Shown in pieces: positions 12,101 to 24,100 of a stretch of 64,000 bases of DNA (the stretch's first letter is position 1; every line of letters begins with the position of its first letter). The DNA is taken from assembly GCA_020055645.1 (NCBI GenBank), contig CM034549.1, positions 1,054,001 through 1,118,000 of the forward strand, given 5' to 3'. Source of the DNA: Tomocerus qinae (taxonomy: Eukaryota > Arthropoda > Collembola > Entomobryomorpha > Tomoceridae). A model generated the notes under the pieces. The model worked only from the letters and a program-made list of their open reading frames with translations, searched no databases and was not told where the DNA came from. Both the position numbers and the translations under genes were made by a program.

Positions 12101-15100
12101 ACGACTCTTTACTAGAATAAATCGAACTAACACTCCAGTGTCAGTTTCCACACGGAGAAATGCCACAATTGCATAGTCGTCCTAGCTAGCATTCTCACCC
12201 ACATAAAATTTCTCATTAATAAAATTATGGCAAAGACTACGAGGAATGGCAATGTCACCCAATATGTGAACCTCCTTGTACCAGTCTCGAAAATCTTGCT
12301 TCAACTCTTCTGACAAGTCGGCATCCCAAACAGCTACAGTGTTCTGGTTAATCTCTTCATTAGATTTTCCGGCCTTGACAGACTGAACTTCTTTCCAGGC
12401 TCTCCGTACAATTACCTTTGGAGTAAGAGCTGGACACAAAATACCCTACGGGTCAAAACCTTGCTGATCTCGATACGAAACGATTGGCTTGGATAACTTC
12501 CCTGAAACTCCTCCCATTTGCTCGAGATGCCGCACTTTACTGTATCCTCCGACTTGTTCCACTGATAGCCCAAAACGTTAGTCAACTCTTGAGAAAAATC
12601 ACTGATGCTAGAGTTCAATCCGCACCCGCTGCCCATGAGCGAGCCGACTCCGAACCCCTCCTCATCGGTGACCTCTCTTGACGTAACTCAATCTTTTGTT
12701 TCGGCCAACAACTCAGTGGAGATCCTACGGAAGTCTTCATATCTTTTAGCCAATGGCCATGTGGTAGAAGAGGGATCTTACCAACAATCTTACTTTTCTT
12801 CAGAACAGGCACAACTATTGTTCCCTTTCCTATACACTTTTCAACTTGCACGTGATAGGATTTTAGAACTTGCACTTCTGTCTGTAAGCCTCCGAAGAGG
12901 GAATGGGTTATCTTCTCCTCTGATAAGGGACGAAGACCAAGGGCCTTTGCAGCTCTACACGTAACGTACGACCGTTGAGCACCGGGGTCATACAAAGCCC
13001 GCACTTCCAACTTCTTATCGCCGTTCAATAGAGTTCCACGAAAGGTTCCCAACAACACGGTACTGAACCCTACAAAATCAGCGTTAGCATTCTGAACATA
13101 CCCTGTCGATGACGTCGGTTCAGACCTTTTACTACTATCGCTCTTCTGTTAGATCCGGTTAAATTTCAGTTCAATTTACGGAAGCTTGAAGTTTCTATTT
13201 CTTCCTTCCTTACAACTTTTGAATGTGCATTCACTCTTGTCGCTATTAGCAGGATTTGATTCTTGCAATGCTGACTCAATAATTAAAATGGCAACCCGTA
13301 CCTTGTCTCAATACTCTTGAACGATGTCAAATTCGGCGTCACATTCGGCTTCTGTTTGACCCGCCCCCATCATGGAATCCAGTACCTTCTGATCCAAGGT
13401 TACGAGCTGCTCCAAACTATCCTCCAATTTCTGCTTCTGACTTTGAAGCACTATAATATTTGGTTGTGTGTGTGTTAGTGGGAGAGTGCAAATTTACTAT
13501 TGAAGAGTAAACTGCACTACCGCTCAAACCGCGAGGACTTACTTGCAGTGGCTCCCGTGACAAGTTAATACCCGACCGTAATCACGTCGAAAGCATCTTG
13601 TATATGATCAAAGCATATAGATGACAATGAAAGTGATTGCGGTCACTAATTCTACTCGATTTTGAATAAACATAACTTTAAAACATGAATCAGACACCTG
13701 TGTAACAGGAGGGGTACTTAAACGCTATTATAATAATAGTTAATGTAATTTTAATTAATTCAGTTGATTCCCCTGACGTCATGCAGAAGGATCTGTATGA
13801 AGAATAAAGATTAGTTTAATTATTCTCAAATAGCTTTATTGAACTCGAGATTCACAAATTTTACATTTGATTTATATTAATTTTTCATCTGGCACTTGGC
13901 GATTATTATTGCTCTCTGACTGCAAGCGAGCTAGAGAGATGAAACAGAGTATTATTGTTGGCTCTGACAAACATCAGTAATTCCTGCACTACAGAGTAGC
14001 ACAGGAAGTAGGAAGGGTTATCACTAGGACATGGAATCGTGCGGAAGACTCTCCACTGCCATGTCGTATCAAACCCTGGGTTTTGTTTTGCAATCTGCGA
14101 AAAAAAATCACTGTAGTTAGGGGTGGTTTTAGCAAAAATTTGTATGGAAATGACCGCCTGTTTGAAATCCTCGTCCAACCAACCCTGTAGGGGTGATTGT
14201 GGGTATTCCGCAACAGGGTTACTGTCACCTTCTGGAAAAAATTGATTAATTTTATCTATTATCCACTTCGCTGTGTCTGGATTAGCACAAGGATATATAA
14301 TATAACCTCCTTGAACTTTCCTTGTTCCGGTGTGGATGGCGAAGCTAAGGTCAGCTGCCTCTCCAATCTGTTTATCGAGATATTCTCTGACTTTTTCAGC
14401 CAGTGATTGAGGAATTTATGCCAGACTGTCAACTCGAAATGTAATAGTTACATTGGTACAATCTGGTTTGGAAACCCTTTTATTCGGGGGCTTGTTTAGA
14501 GGTGAAGAAGAATTAGGTCTTTTTCTAGAGGCAGCTCTCCTTGGAGCAGAAGGAGGAGGCATTAGAACTGTATCCCCCCTTTGCAGCCAATTTCTCTGCC
14601 TCTGTGCCTTACTTGGGTTATTTTTTTTGACTGTTTGCCATTTTCCTCCTAATGGGGGAAACTCCACTTCCTTCGGATATGCGGTGTCAGCTGCCGTCAT
14701 TGAAGGATTTTCTTCTATTTTGCTGTTCTCTAATAGGTCAGAAAGACCTGGTGATCGCAATTCCTCGATCTCCTCATCATCTTCCTTAAGGATGTAATCT
14801 TCGTTTTCGGCGACCTCATTTGACCAGGAGTCAGCAAGTGAGCCGAAGCCCTCTGGGTTCCTAAGAACTTTCTCAGTAGAATTGGGGGGCCTAAAAATAT
14901 GGTATAATATTAAGTTTAATGTATAATTATTGATAATTAGATACAGTAGCTAGGAAGTAAATCTTTTTAGTTGCCATATATGAATCATAATTTAATGATT
15001 AAGAATTATATCTACGGAATATGGGTTATATACTCCTGGTTATTTAAACAAATATAATGTTTTAGGGTTTACTTACTTCATTTAAAAGAAAATGATTGGA

Positions 15101-18100
15101 ATTAGCCAAGGAAAGTAGTTGTGTGCTTTAGCAGTCTTCGGTTCCAGCAAGAGAGTGGCAGTAGTTGCAAAGTGTGCTTACCATGCCATACTACCTTAAC
15201 TTACCTGCATGGAAGAAGAAGCAGCTGCGGAAGCTTCCAGAAGCTTCAGCAGCCTCGTGGTTTTGGTTAGTTATAAAATATTGTAAAATATTGTAAAATA
15301 TAGTAAATTGAGTATTAAGATTCAATTTAGACATATTTGTCAATGACAAGATGCGCCTGTGTTATATCCACTAAATCTAACGAAATAGTAGCTAAGTTTA
15401 TAAAATTAAGTATATCAGGACGGTGCGGACATTCTTTTGATGTCCTACTCGCACGAGAGCGCGGGACCGACTCATAATATTTTTGGTTGGTCCTTGTTGA
15501 CCTCCCCTTCTACTGCCGTTGCAGTGACAGTTACTAACCTTCGAACCAATCTCCCTTTCGCCAAGACTATGTCCATTACAGCAGGAGTCGTCGGTTAATC
15601 TTCAAAATGACTTCAAAAATCTTCAGATTTTCAATTTTCTTCACCAAAATCACGTCGGGGTCACCAGATGTTCGAAATGCCACTAATCAGCCTACCCGGT
15701 TGAAAACGCACTTCTAAAATGATGTGTCTTGATGAAGAAAAACTATGATGTGTGATGGCTGACTACTAGGTATGACTGCCTACAAAATGCAATATAGTGA
15801 ATGAGAAAGGACAAGATCCAACAATTTCTCATATTCACACAATTTATTGCACACAAAAAACTCTTCTCAAAACTACTTCTCAAAATTAACTGATAAAATT
15901 GGAGAGCTTCACTGCCTATGACGGATCAAACTTACAGGTCCGCGTCTCTCCACAACTCAAACAATAATTTGCCAACGGTCATCCGTTAGACACAAAATAC
16001 AAACTATCCAGCACTCTGGCTGGCACTTTTCTATTGCATTACTGCACTACTACAGCTCACTCTGGAACTGACTGACTGAATTGTTCTAGAACTAATACAA
16101 GCACCAATCCATAGAACTCAATAAAGTAACTCAAACGGGTCTCAGCCCTTACATCAGAAAATAATATTTTCTACACAAACATAATGCTATACTTACTATG
16201 AACGCCACTTTACTTTTCTGAATAGACCTCGCAAACAATAAGATTAAAAGATAATAAGACAATGGAAGCCCTAGCTCGACTCGGCTCACCGAGGTATATG
16301 CGTACCTATTGAAAGAGTGCACAGTGGGTCTAATTCATAAGAAAAGTGGACATAACTGCGCAGTGTAATGAGTAAGGAGTAGGGACTAGGAGATGGTTGA
16401 AGAGCATGAATTACACATTGCAAAGTGGCACACAAATAAATAAAGCACAAAACACTCAAAAATTAAACAATTAAAATTTATTTTTAAATCAATATTTTTA
16501 AAAATTATAAAGCGAATTGTTTCTAAAAACGAACTCGGCTAACTCGTGCAAAAAATTAAATTCGTATAAATACGAATTTTCTCGGCTAACTTGTGCAAAA
16601 AAAATAAATTCGTATGAATACGAATTTTCTCGGCTAACTCGTGCAAAAAAATTAAATTCGTATTTTTGCGAAAATGTCGTTTTTTTGCGAATTGGTTTAA
16701 ATAATTCGCAATTTTACGAAATTTACGTTTTTGTACGAGGTTGCCGAAACAATTCGTATTTTTGCGAAATCGTCATTTTTTGTTCGAGTTTACTAAAACT
16801 TCGTTTTATGTGTGAACTGGTCTAAACATCTCACATTTAAACGATATTGTCAATTTGTTTGAGTTTGTCGAAATATTTGGCTTTTATGGGAAAATGTTTT
16901 TTGTGTGAGTTTTCGTTTTTAGAAACAATTCGCTTTATAATTTTTAAAAATATTGATTTAAAAATAAATTTTAATTGTTTAATTTTTGAGTGTTTTGTGC
17001 CTTATTTATTTGTGTGCCACTTTACAATGTGTAATTCATGCTCTTCAACCATCTCCTAGTCCCTACTCCTTACTCATTACACTGAGCAGTTATGTCCACT
17101 TTTCTTATGAATTAGACCCACTGTGCACTCTTTCAATAGGTACGCATATACCTCGGTGAGCCGAGTCGAGCGAGGGCTTCCATTGTCTTCTTATCTTTTA
17201 ATCTTATTGTTTGCGAGGTCTAAAAAGTAATGTGGCGTTCATAGTACATACACATTTTACAGGTAGATTGAATTCTTTGACAAAATCCGAGAAAATTTTT
17301 GAAATAGTTCCTCGCGCACCAACAAAAAGACCGACGATGTGAATGTCATCGATTTTGAATTTGTTCTTAAAGAAACCAATAGCTGGACTGTATTTGTTAG
17401 TTTTCTCTAAGTTAACGTTATGAGGTTGATCAATATCAGATTCCATTCGCACAGTTGGATCAAGAATAAATGCTTGGTTTACTTTTCTATTTATAGCTAA
17501 GATGTCAATTCGACCGGTAGAACCATTATCCAAAATACAGTGCAATTCTTCATGAACTTCCCAGATATTAGATTTTCGAAATGAGTCAGCTATTAGGGAC
17601 CTTACTTTATTGTGTCGGTTGTTACGTAGAAGTTCACCTTTAGAACATTTTCCAAGAACATGAGCTAGGGTTTCAGTCTCAGTGTGACAATGTCGACACT
17701 GGATATTCTCAGAAGATCTTCCGGGGATCGCTCTTACTGCAGCAACGTTACAGTTCATTTTAATCGCCGTTGTCCATTTAGTTGAAGATAGTCCAAATTG
17801 GGTGGAGATCCATTTGTTAGCTTGTGGATACTCTTTGAATAGTATTACTCCTTGGCCTTTTTGTTTCAGCTGAGTCCACTCAGTAAAGCTAAAAGTACTA
17901 AAAAAAGATGTGGATACAAATAATATACTAAATATATGTAGAGAAAACGGTTTATACCAATTAGTAAAAAAACCAACGAGAGTTACCCAATCAACAAAAA
18001 GTCTCATTGACCATATCTATGTCTCTAACAAAAACTATGTTACCCAACATGATGTCTTAAACTCAGGGTGCTCTGACCATAGTCTAGTCTTCTGTATACT

Positions 18101-21100
18101 AGGAAAAAAGCGAATTAAAATTGCTCCAAGACAAATCAAAACTCACAATTTTAAAAATACGGATTGGAGTATTTTTAAAAACGACCTAATTTCCGTTAAA
18201 CTACCCGACTTGAGTATATTTAAAAATAGTGGTAAAAATAGTAATAATAAAAATAATCGATCTATATTACAAACTATTGACAGATAAAATAGATATCCAT
18301 GCCCCTACTGTATCAAAGAAAGTAAAAGGGTATTGCATGCCATGGATTACTCCTGAAATAAAAAACTTGATACACAAAAGAGACTGTCTCAAATTTAAAA
18401 GTATAAAATCTAATGACGAATTACTTTACACTAACTATAAGAAACTAAAAAATTATATAACTTTACTTCTTAGAAAATCAAAAGTAAATTATTATCGCAC
18501 AAAATTTGTTAAAGTTATAGAATCTAAGCCAATGTGGGAAAGCCTCAACAAATTATACGGAGGTCCACCAGTAACCCACAAAATATCTGAACTAATCCAC
18601 GAAAATATTAAATATGATAATAGTGAAAGCATGTGTGATGTACTAAGCAATGTATTTACCATAAAAGGTGAAAATGTGAGTCCTGACCTAAACGCCTTCT
18701 ATGATAAAGTCAATCTAGAATGTCAACTCAAACTAGAGTATAACATTGATAAAAATAGCACACAAAACTATGATATTATGTCAAATAGTACTACCAAATT
18801 ATATGATATATCTAAAATTACCGTCACCGATAACGAAGTAAAAACAGCTATTAATGATATAAAAAAAGGATCAGGCAATGACATAATTCCAATCAAAGTT
18901 TTAAAAAACTGTACTGAAGCTGTATCTAATAATTTATCAATTATTTTCACCTACCTACTATTCATAGGCCAATTCCCAAGTCAATTTAAAACTGCCAATA
19001 TTAAACCTATTTATAAAGGCAAGGGTAGTAGAAACAATCCATCAAATTATAGACCAATCTCCCAAATTACAATCCTAGGTAAAATTTTTGAAAAAATTAT
19101 CCAAAAGAGAATTACCGAAAGTATACTACCCGAAAAATTAATCGATGAACAACACGGGTTTCGGAAAAAAATATCAACTTTTACAGCAATAAAAGTTTTT
19201 CTCGACTTTATTTTTAAAAAACTGGACGAAAAATGCGGGCATACTTTAGCGGTATTTATTGATTATCGTAAGGCATATGACTCAATCCTAGCCCCGATAT
19301 TATTAAATAAACTAAAAAACGAATTTAAGCTCGAACCATACTTACTCCGAATTATATGTGATTATTTTAGGAGTAGAAGCTATAACATAACACTGGATAA
19401 TTATATTTCCCAACAGTACCCTCTTGAACGTGGTTTGCCACAAGGCTCTGTACTTTCAGCTTTACTATTCACATTATACATAAACTATTTGAAATCATGT
19501 ATTATTGACAACTTTCTCCTTTTTGCAGACGATTTAATAATTTATATATGTGAAAATACTATCGAAAAATCAATTATCTCTATGCAAAAGTCTTCAAACA
19601 GCTTAGTAAATTGGAGTAAAAATATAGGACTTACTATTAATCTAGAAAAAACCAAATATATAATTTTCCATAAAACTAGAGGTACATGTTTAAAAAATAT
19701 TAATAATCTTTATGTTAATAATAAGGAAATTGAAAGGGTGAAACACTTTAAGTACTTAGGTTTATTTATTGATGAACACTTATCATTCGAAGAACATTAT
19801 AACCATGTAAAAAAGAAACTCTCTCAGGTGAAAGGTTGCTTAAAACACTTTAGCAAATTTGTAACACCTAGAGTATACTTAATTATGGTTAAAACATATG
19901 CACTCTCAGTCATTGACTACTGTTTACCAATCTGGCTCTGTATATGTAACTCTAAAATAGATTCCCTAAATAATCTGTTACTTAAAATAATAAGACAATG
20001 TCCTCATTACAGTAGCTACAATGACAGAGATCTACTATCTCAGTCTGAGATTCTTGATGTGAAAGAAAGATATTACCATTATGTAATGTTAGATGTTCAT
20101 AAATATGTTATTTCCCTCACCAATATTAAGCTTAAAATCCTTCTATAGCAAAGAGAAACGTACTAGACATTCCATAAACGATAAAAACATTAATGTTCCA
20201 CTATTCAGAACAACTTGTGGTCAGAGAAATCTAGCTTTTCGAGCCCCAATTATATGGAATAAATTCAACAGAAAATTAAACAAAGACCCATATAAAATTA
20301 GTCAAAACTGTATTGAGGACAATGTTGATTAAATTAAGAGACTAAAAGTAATATACTCCTAAATTGACTCTTACCAATATAATGTTAAGTGATGACATTA
20401 AAATTAGTATTATATATTAGTAATTAAGCCAAATTTAAATTTACCGATTAGGAATAATATTAGAATATCGAGAGTTTTATTTGTGACACCTGAGAGAGAA
20501 CAGTCGGTTTAATACTTGTATTACTCTAGAGCTGATCAGCGCTGTCACGTTAATAAAGCAATCAAATCAAATCAAAGCTATTTTCTCTCAGATAACTTCT
20601 TATTTTTTGAGTAATTGTTGAACAATTAGACTTTGTTGGTAAAATTGACGTTTCAATAGATTTAATATCGTCAATTTTTAGTTTTCCGAGACAAGATTCC
20701 ATTTGATGGAGAAAATAATCATTAAAATCAGCAAGATATGGGCAATTACAAGTTAGCAGCTGGTTGAATGATCCGTATCTTTGTATAAACGCTTCCCATT
20801 CAAGTTTGACTAATTGTAAACCTTTGCATTTATTAGGCGAGTATAACATTGCCGAAGGAGTATCTGCTGGAAGGTTTATAATTTCTTTAATAGCACTTCT
20901 TATCATTTTGTCAGCAGTTTGAAGTAATTTGGTTTTCAAACTTTTTAAAGGAGCAACTTGGAATGAATAAGTTAATCGAGGCCATATGTAAATATTCAGT
21001 ATTGTCACTTTTTGTAGGGGATTAAGAAGAGGAGTAGAAATAAGTAATTCCATATCCTTGTAGAATTTTGCAATGAATTTTTTTTTCATCAAATACAGCT

Positions 21101-24100
21101 TCATCCTTAAACATAACTCCAAAATATCGGACTGAACAACCGAGTTTAAGTGGCTTTAAAGAATGTGTTGAATCAATAAGAATCTCCTCTTCGACATGAA
21201 TCCCTTTGGACAGTGTGATTGAGATGCACTTTTCAATATTAAGATTCAATCCGATTTCTGTCAAACAATTATTAGCTATTTGAAATAATTCATGAGCATG
21301 AGCAGTCGAATCCGAAATTAAACAGGTATCATCGGCAAATCCAAGTACTGAAAGCTTGTTGATATCCGAATTGATGTTATATCCATAGGATTGGCTAATT
21401 TCTTTTTCAGATAAGGATTTTAACATAAAGTCAATTGAAATATTGAATAAGGTCGGCGAAAGCGGCAGCCCTTGAAAAATCCCACGATTAAGAAAAACTT
21501 TTTCTGATCGGCCCTTTTTGGTTTCAATGAATGTGTAATTGTTGGATATCAATGAAATTATGGAATTGCGCAAACAAGTTGGAATTTCTAATGAATTGAG
21601 TGAATTTATGAGGTGGTTATGTCTAATATAATCGAAAGCCTTCGAAATGTCCAACATGATGATGGAAATGTCTTCTTTTTTGGATTTAGCCTTCTTCAAA
21701 CATTGATTTAATATTTCAGTGTTTATAAGTGTACCTGCCTTAGAAGTAAATCCTCTTTGATGACAACTGAAGTTGCAAAAGGATCTGAGATGACGATCAA
21801 AAACTCTTTCCACGATTCTACGTATAAATGAACATATGGAAATAGGTCTCCAATTAGAACAATCATTAGCATCACCAGCTTTGTAAATAAGGACGGTCTT
21901 TCCTTCTCTGAAATGGTTTGGGATGATGTTCCACTTCAGTATGATCGATGCAATGTGAGCTAGGATTTGTTTACATGGTAGAAATTTTATAGTGCGAATT
22001 AAGATTTGGTCCGATCCAGCAGAACTGTCAGAAGAGATTCCAGATATCGCGTATTTGATTTCATCAAGTGTGATAGTTGAATTATAAGAACTATCAATTA
22101 CAGCTTGCGATTCAGCTTTGATTTCATGATAACATGAATTAGGTCTGCACATATTATTGGTATTAGACCATCTTCCAGTAAATGATCCATGTAATTCTTT
22201 CAGATCGATGTTACAAGGATACAGCAGAAAATTTGTTCAGGAGGTATCTGTAATCTGTAACCAATACATTTCTATGGTAATTGCCAGTTTAACATGTGAA
22301 AGGTCTGTCCGCCCGTACTGGCTCTTGTAAAAGTGATTTTGATATCATCACTAGGCTGTTTCCTGCTGTGTGAAAAACAAGGAAATTTCTGATCCTCTTT
22401 CTTGACACTTTTTCGACAATTTTGCAGATTTAATAATTATGCAATAAGTAATGATAATAAAGACTATGAATAGCACAAAATATGACTTCCTGCCGCAGGA
22501 GTAATTTCTCATTCTTTGCACTACACAATGCACACCCCAACACAATTGCTGAAAGTGGAAGATTTCTCCAGTTTCTCATGAATTCCCAGACCATACAAAT
22601 ATAATATTATTGTGATAATATTATGATTGGCTACAATTTTATTACTAGTAGGCAAAATTGATGCGAAGGAGGGAATTTAAAATCCAAATAATATGTAAAT
22701 GGACTAAAATAGGAAGATATAGAGTATGCCATTTATAGTCGCCAGACAACTATACCTATAGACTGGAAATTTAAGGCTGCATATGCAAAGATGAACGATA
22801 AAATTGAAAATCCCATTGTTGAAATGATGGACAAACTGGACGAGTATTGCATATCTTCCAATGTTTGTCAGCCTGAAAGGGAGTTTTCAGCTCGCGAAGA
22901 ATGGGACAGATTAGAAATGCCAGAAATGATGGAAAAACTCAAAAGTGAACAAGATCGTAAAAGACGAGAAGAAATTAGACAGGAACGCCGGCTTGCCCGC
23001 GAAAAGTTTCTGCTTCAACAAGCGGTATTCATCCCTCCTCCTCCAAACAGGATTTTTCTATTAGGACGCTTAAGACGAATGTTCAACAATATTATGAAGT
23101 AACATTACAAAGAAGTATGATCCATAAAATCTATACATGGTTTTCATTTTTGACAAATCTTAATAATGGTTTCAAATTGTTTCAAAATTTTTGAAATATA
23201 ATGATAAAGGTTGTACCATCCTTTTTATTTGGTTTTGCTTTGTACTATTAAATTAAAAAGAGTTAGCTAAATGTAATTTTGTTTTAAATGCTACTTATTC
23301 ATACGAATAAGAAACCGTAATAATATAACAGCATAATAAAAGTCGACCGTGGTAAGTATTATGCTGGAAAGTTAGATATATTTATATTATAGTTGAATGT
23401 CTTGGACTAAAATTCCCTCCTTCGCATCAATTTTGCATACTAGTAATAAAATTGTAGCCAATCATAATATTATCACAATAATATTATATTTGCATGGTCT
23501 GGGAATTCATGAGAAACTGGAGAAATCTTCCACTTTCAGCAATTGTGTTGGGGTGTGCATTGTGTAGTGCAAAGAATGAGAAATTACTCCTGCGGCGGGA
23601 AGTCATATTTTGTGCTATTCATAGTCTTTATTATCATTACTTATTGCATAATTATTAAATCTGCAAAATTGTCGAAAACGTGTCAAGAAAGAGGATCAGA
23701 AATTTCCTTGTTTTTCACACAGCAGGAAACAGCCTAGTGATGATATCAAAATCACTTTTACAAGAGCCAGTACGGGCGGACAGACCCTTCACATGTTAAA
23801 CTGGCAATTACCATAGAAATGTATTGGTTACAGCAAGGTAAGTAAAATTAAGATACCTCCTGAACAAATTTTCTGCTGTATCATTTCTATACTATGTGTT
23901 ATTAGATACGTTCAAAGTGATCCTGAATCTCCAATAAAAAGTATTATAGTATGCAATGCACATTAGTTTTCTGAATAGACCTCGAAAACAAAAGGATTGA
24001 AAGATTGAAGACAATGAAAGCTCAGGCTACGCTCGACTGAGCTTAAAGAGGTATATGCGTACCTATTGAAGGAGTGCATAGTGTGTCTAATTTATAAATT

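Larger units (their letters stand above)
8895..17261 (-). mobile_element. Complete but defective BEL/Pao LTR retrotransposon
   Basis: Two LTRs (8895-10715 and 15669-17261, each enlarged by a nested insertion) begin TGTTCG and end CATTTTACA. They are flanked by the 5-bp direct repeat GGTAG (8890-8894 and 17262-17266), the TSD size usual for BEL/Pao. A primer binding site adjoins the 5' LTR (15649-15666). Minus-strand coding remnants run gag (about 13150-13480), protease (12615-13058), RT C-terminal and RNase H parts (about 12000-12636) and integrase N- and C-terminal parts (10716-11763). The catalytic centres of RT and integrase are missing and there are stops and frameshifts, so the copy cannot be autonomous. 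It inserted into the coding region of the R2-like element. Confidence 0.85.
22218..23882. mobile_element. Long-armed palindromic element with central ORF
   Basis: The arms 22218-22679 and 23409-23882 are reverse complements at roughly 97 per cent, with one clear indel (the right arm has CAAGGTAAGTAAAATTAA where the left lacks it). Each arm has a CCAAT box near its inner end (TAGCCAATCATAATATT in the right arm) followed outward by an ATG-initiated reading frame. The centre (22680-23408) carries a 103-aa ORF. The right arm continues with similarity to 8565-8612 past its visible end, showing the element was split by the R2-like insertion. No transposase is recognisable. Confidence 0.75.

Noticed and set aside
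12605..12964. Plus-strand 119-aa ORF
   Set aside because: Antisense shadow of the BEL protease region.
14453..14797. Plus-strand 114-aa ORF
   Set aside because: Antisense shadow of the DUF4780-like frame; no domain.
15649..15666. A tRNA gene
   Set aside because: Only the last 18 nt complementary to tRNA-Trp are present, next to an LTR. It is a primer binding site, not a gene.
16517..16825. 102-aa ORF with Lys/Asn/Ser/Tyr repeats
   Set aside because: Comes from the repeated core of the foldback element.
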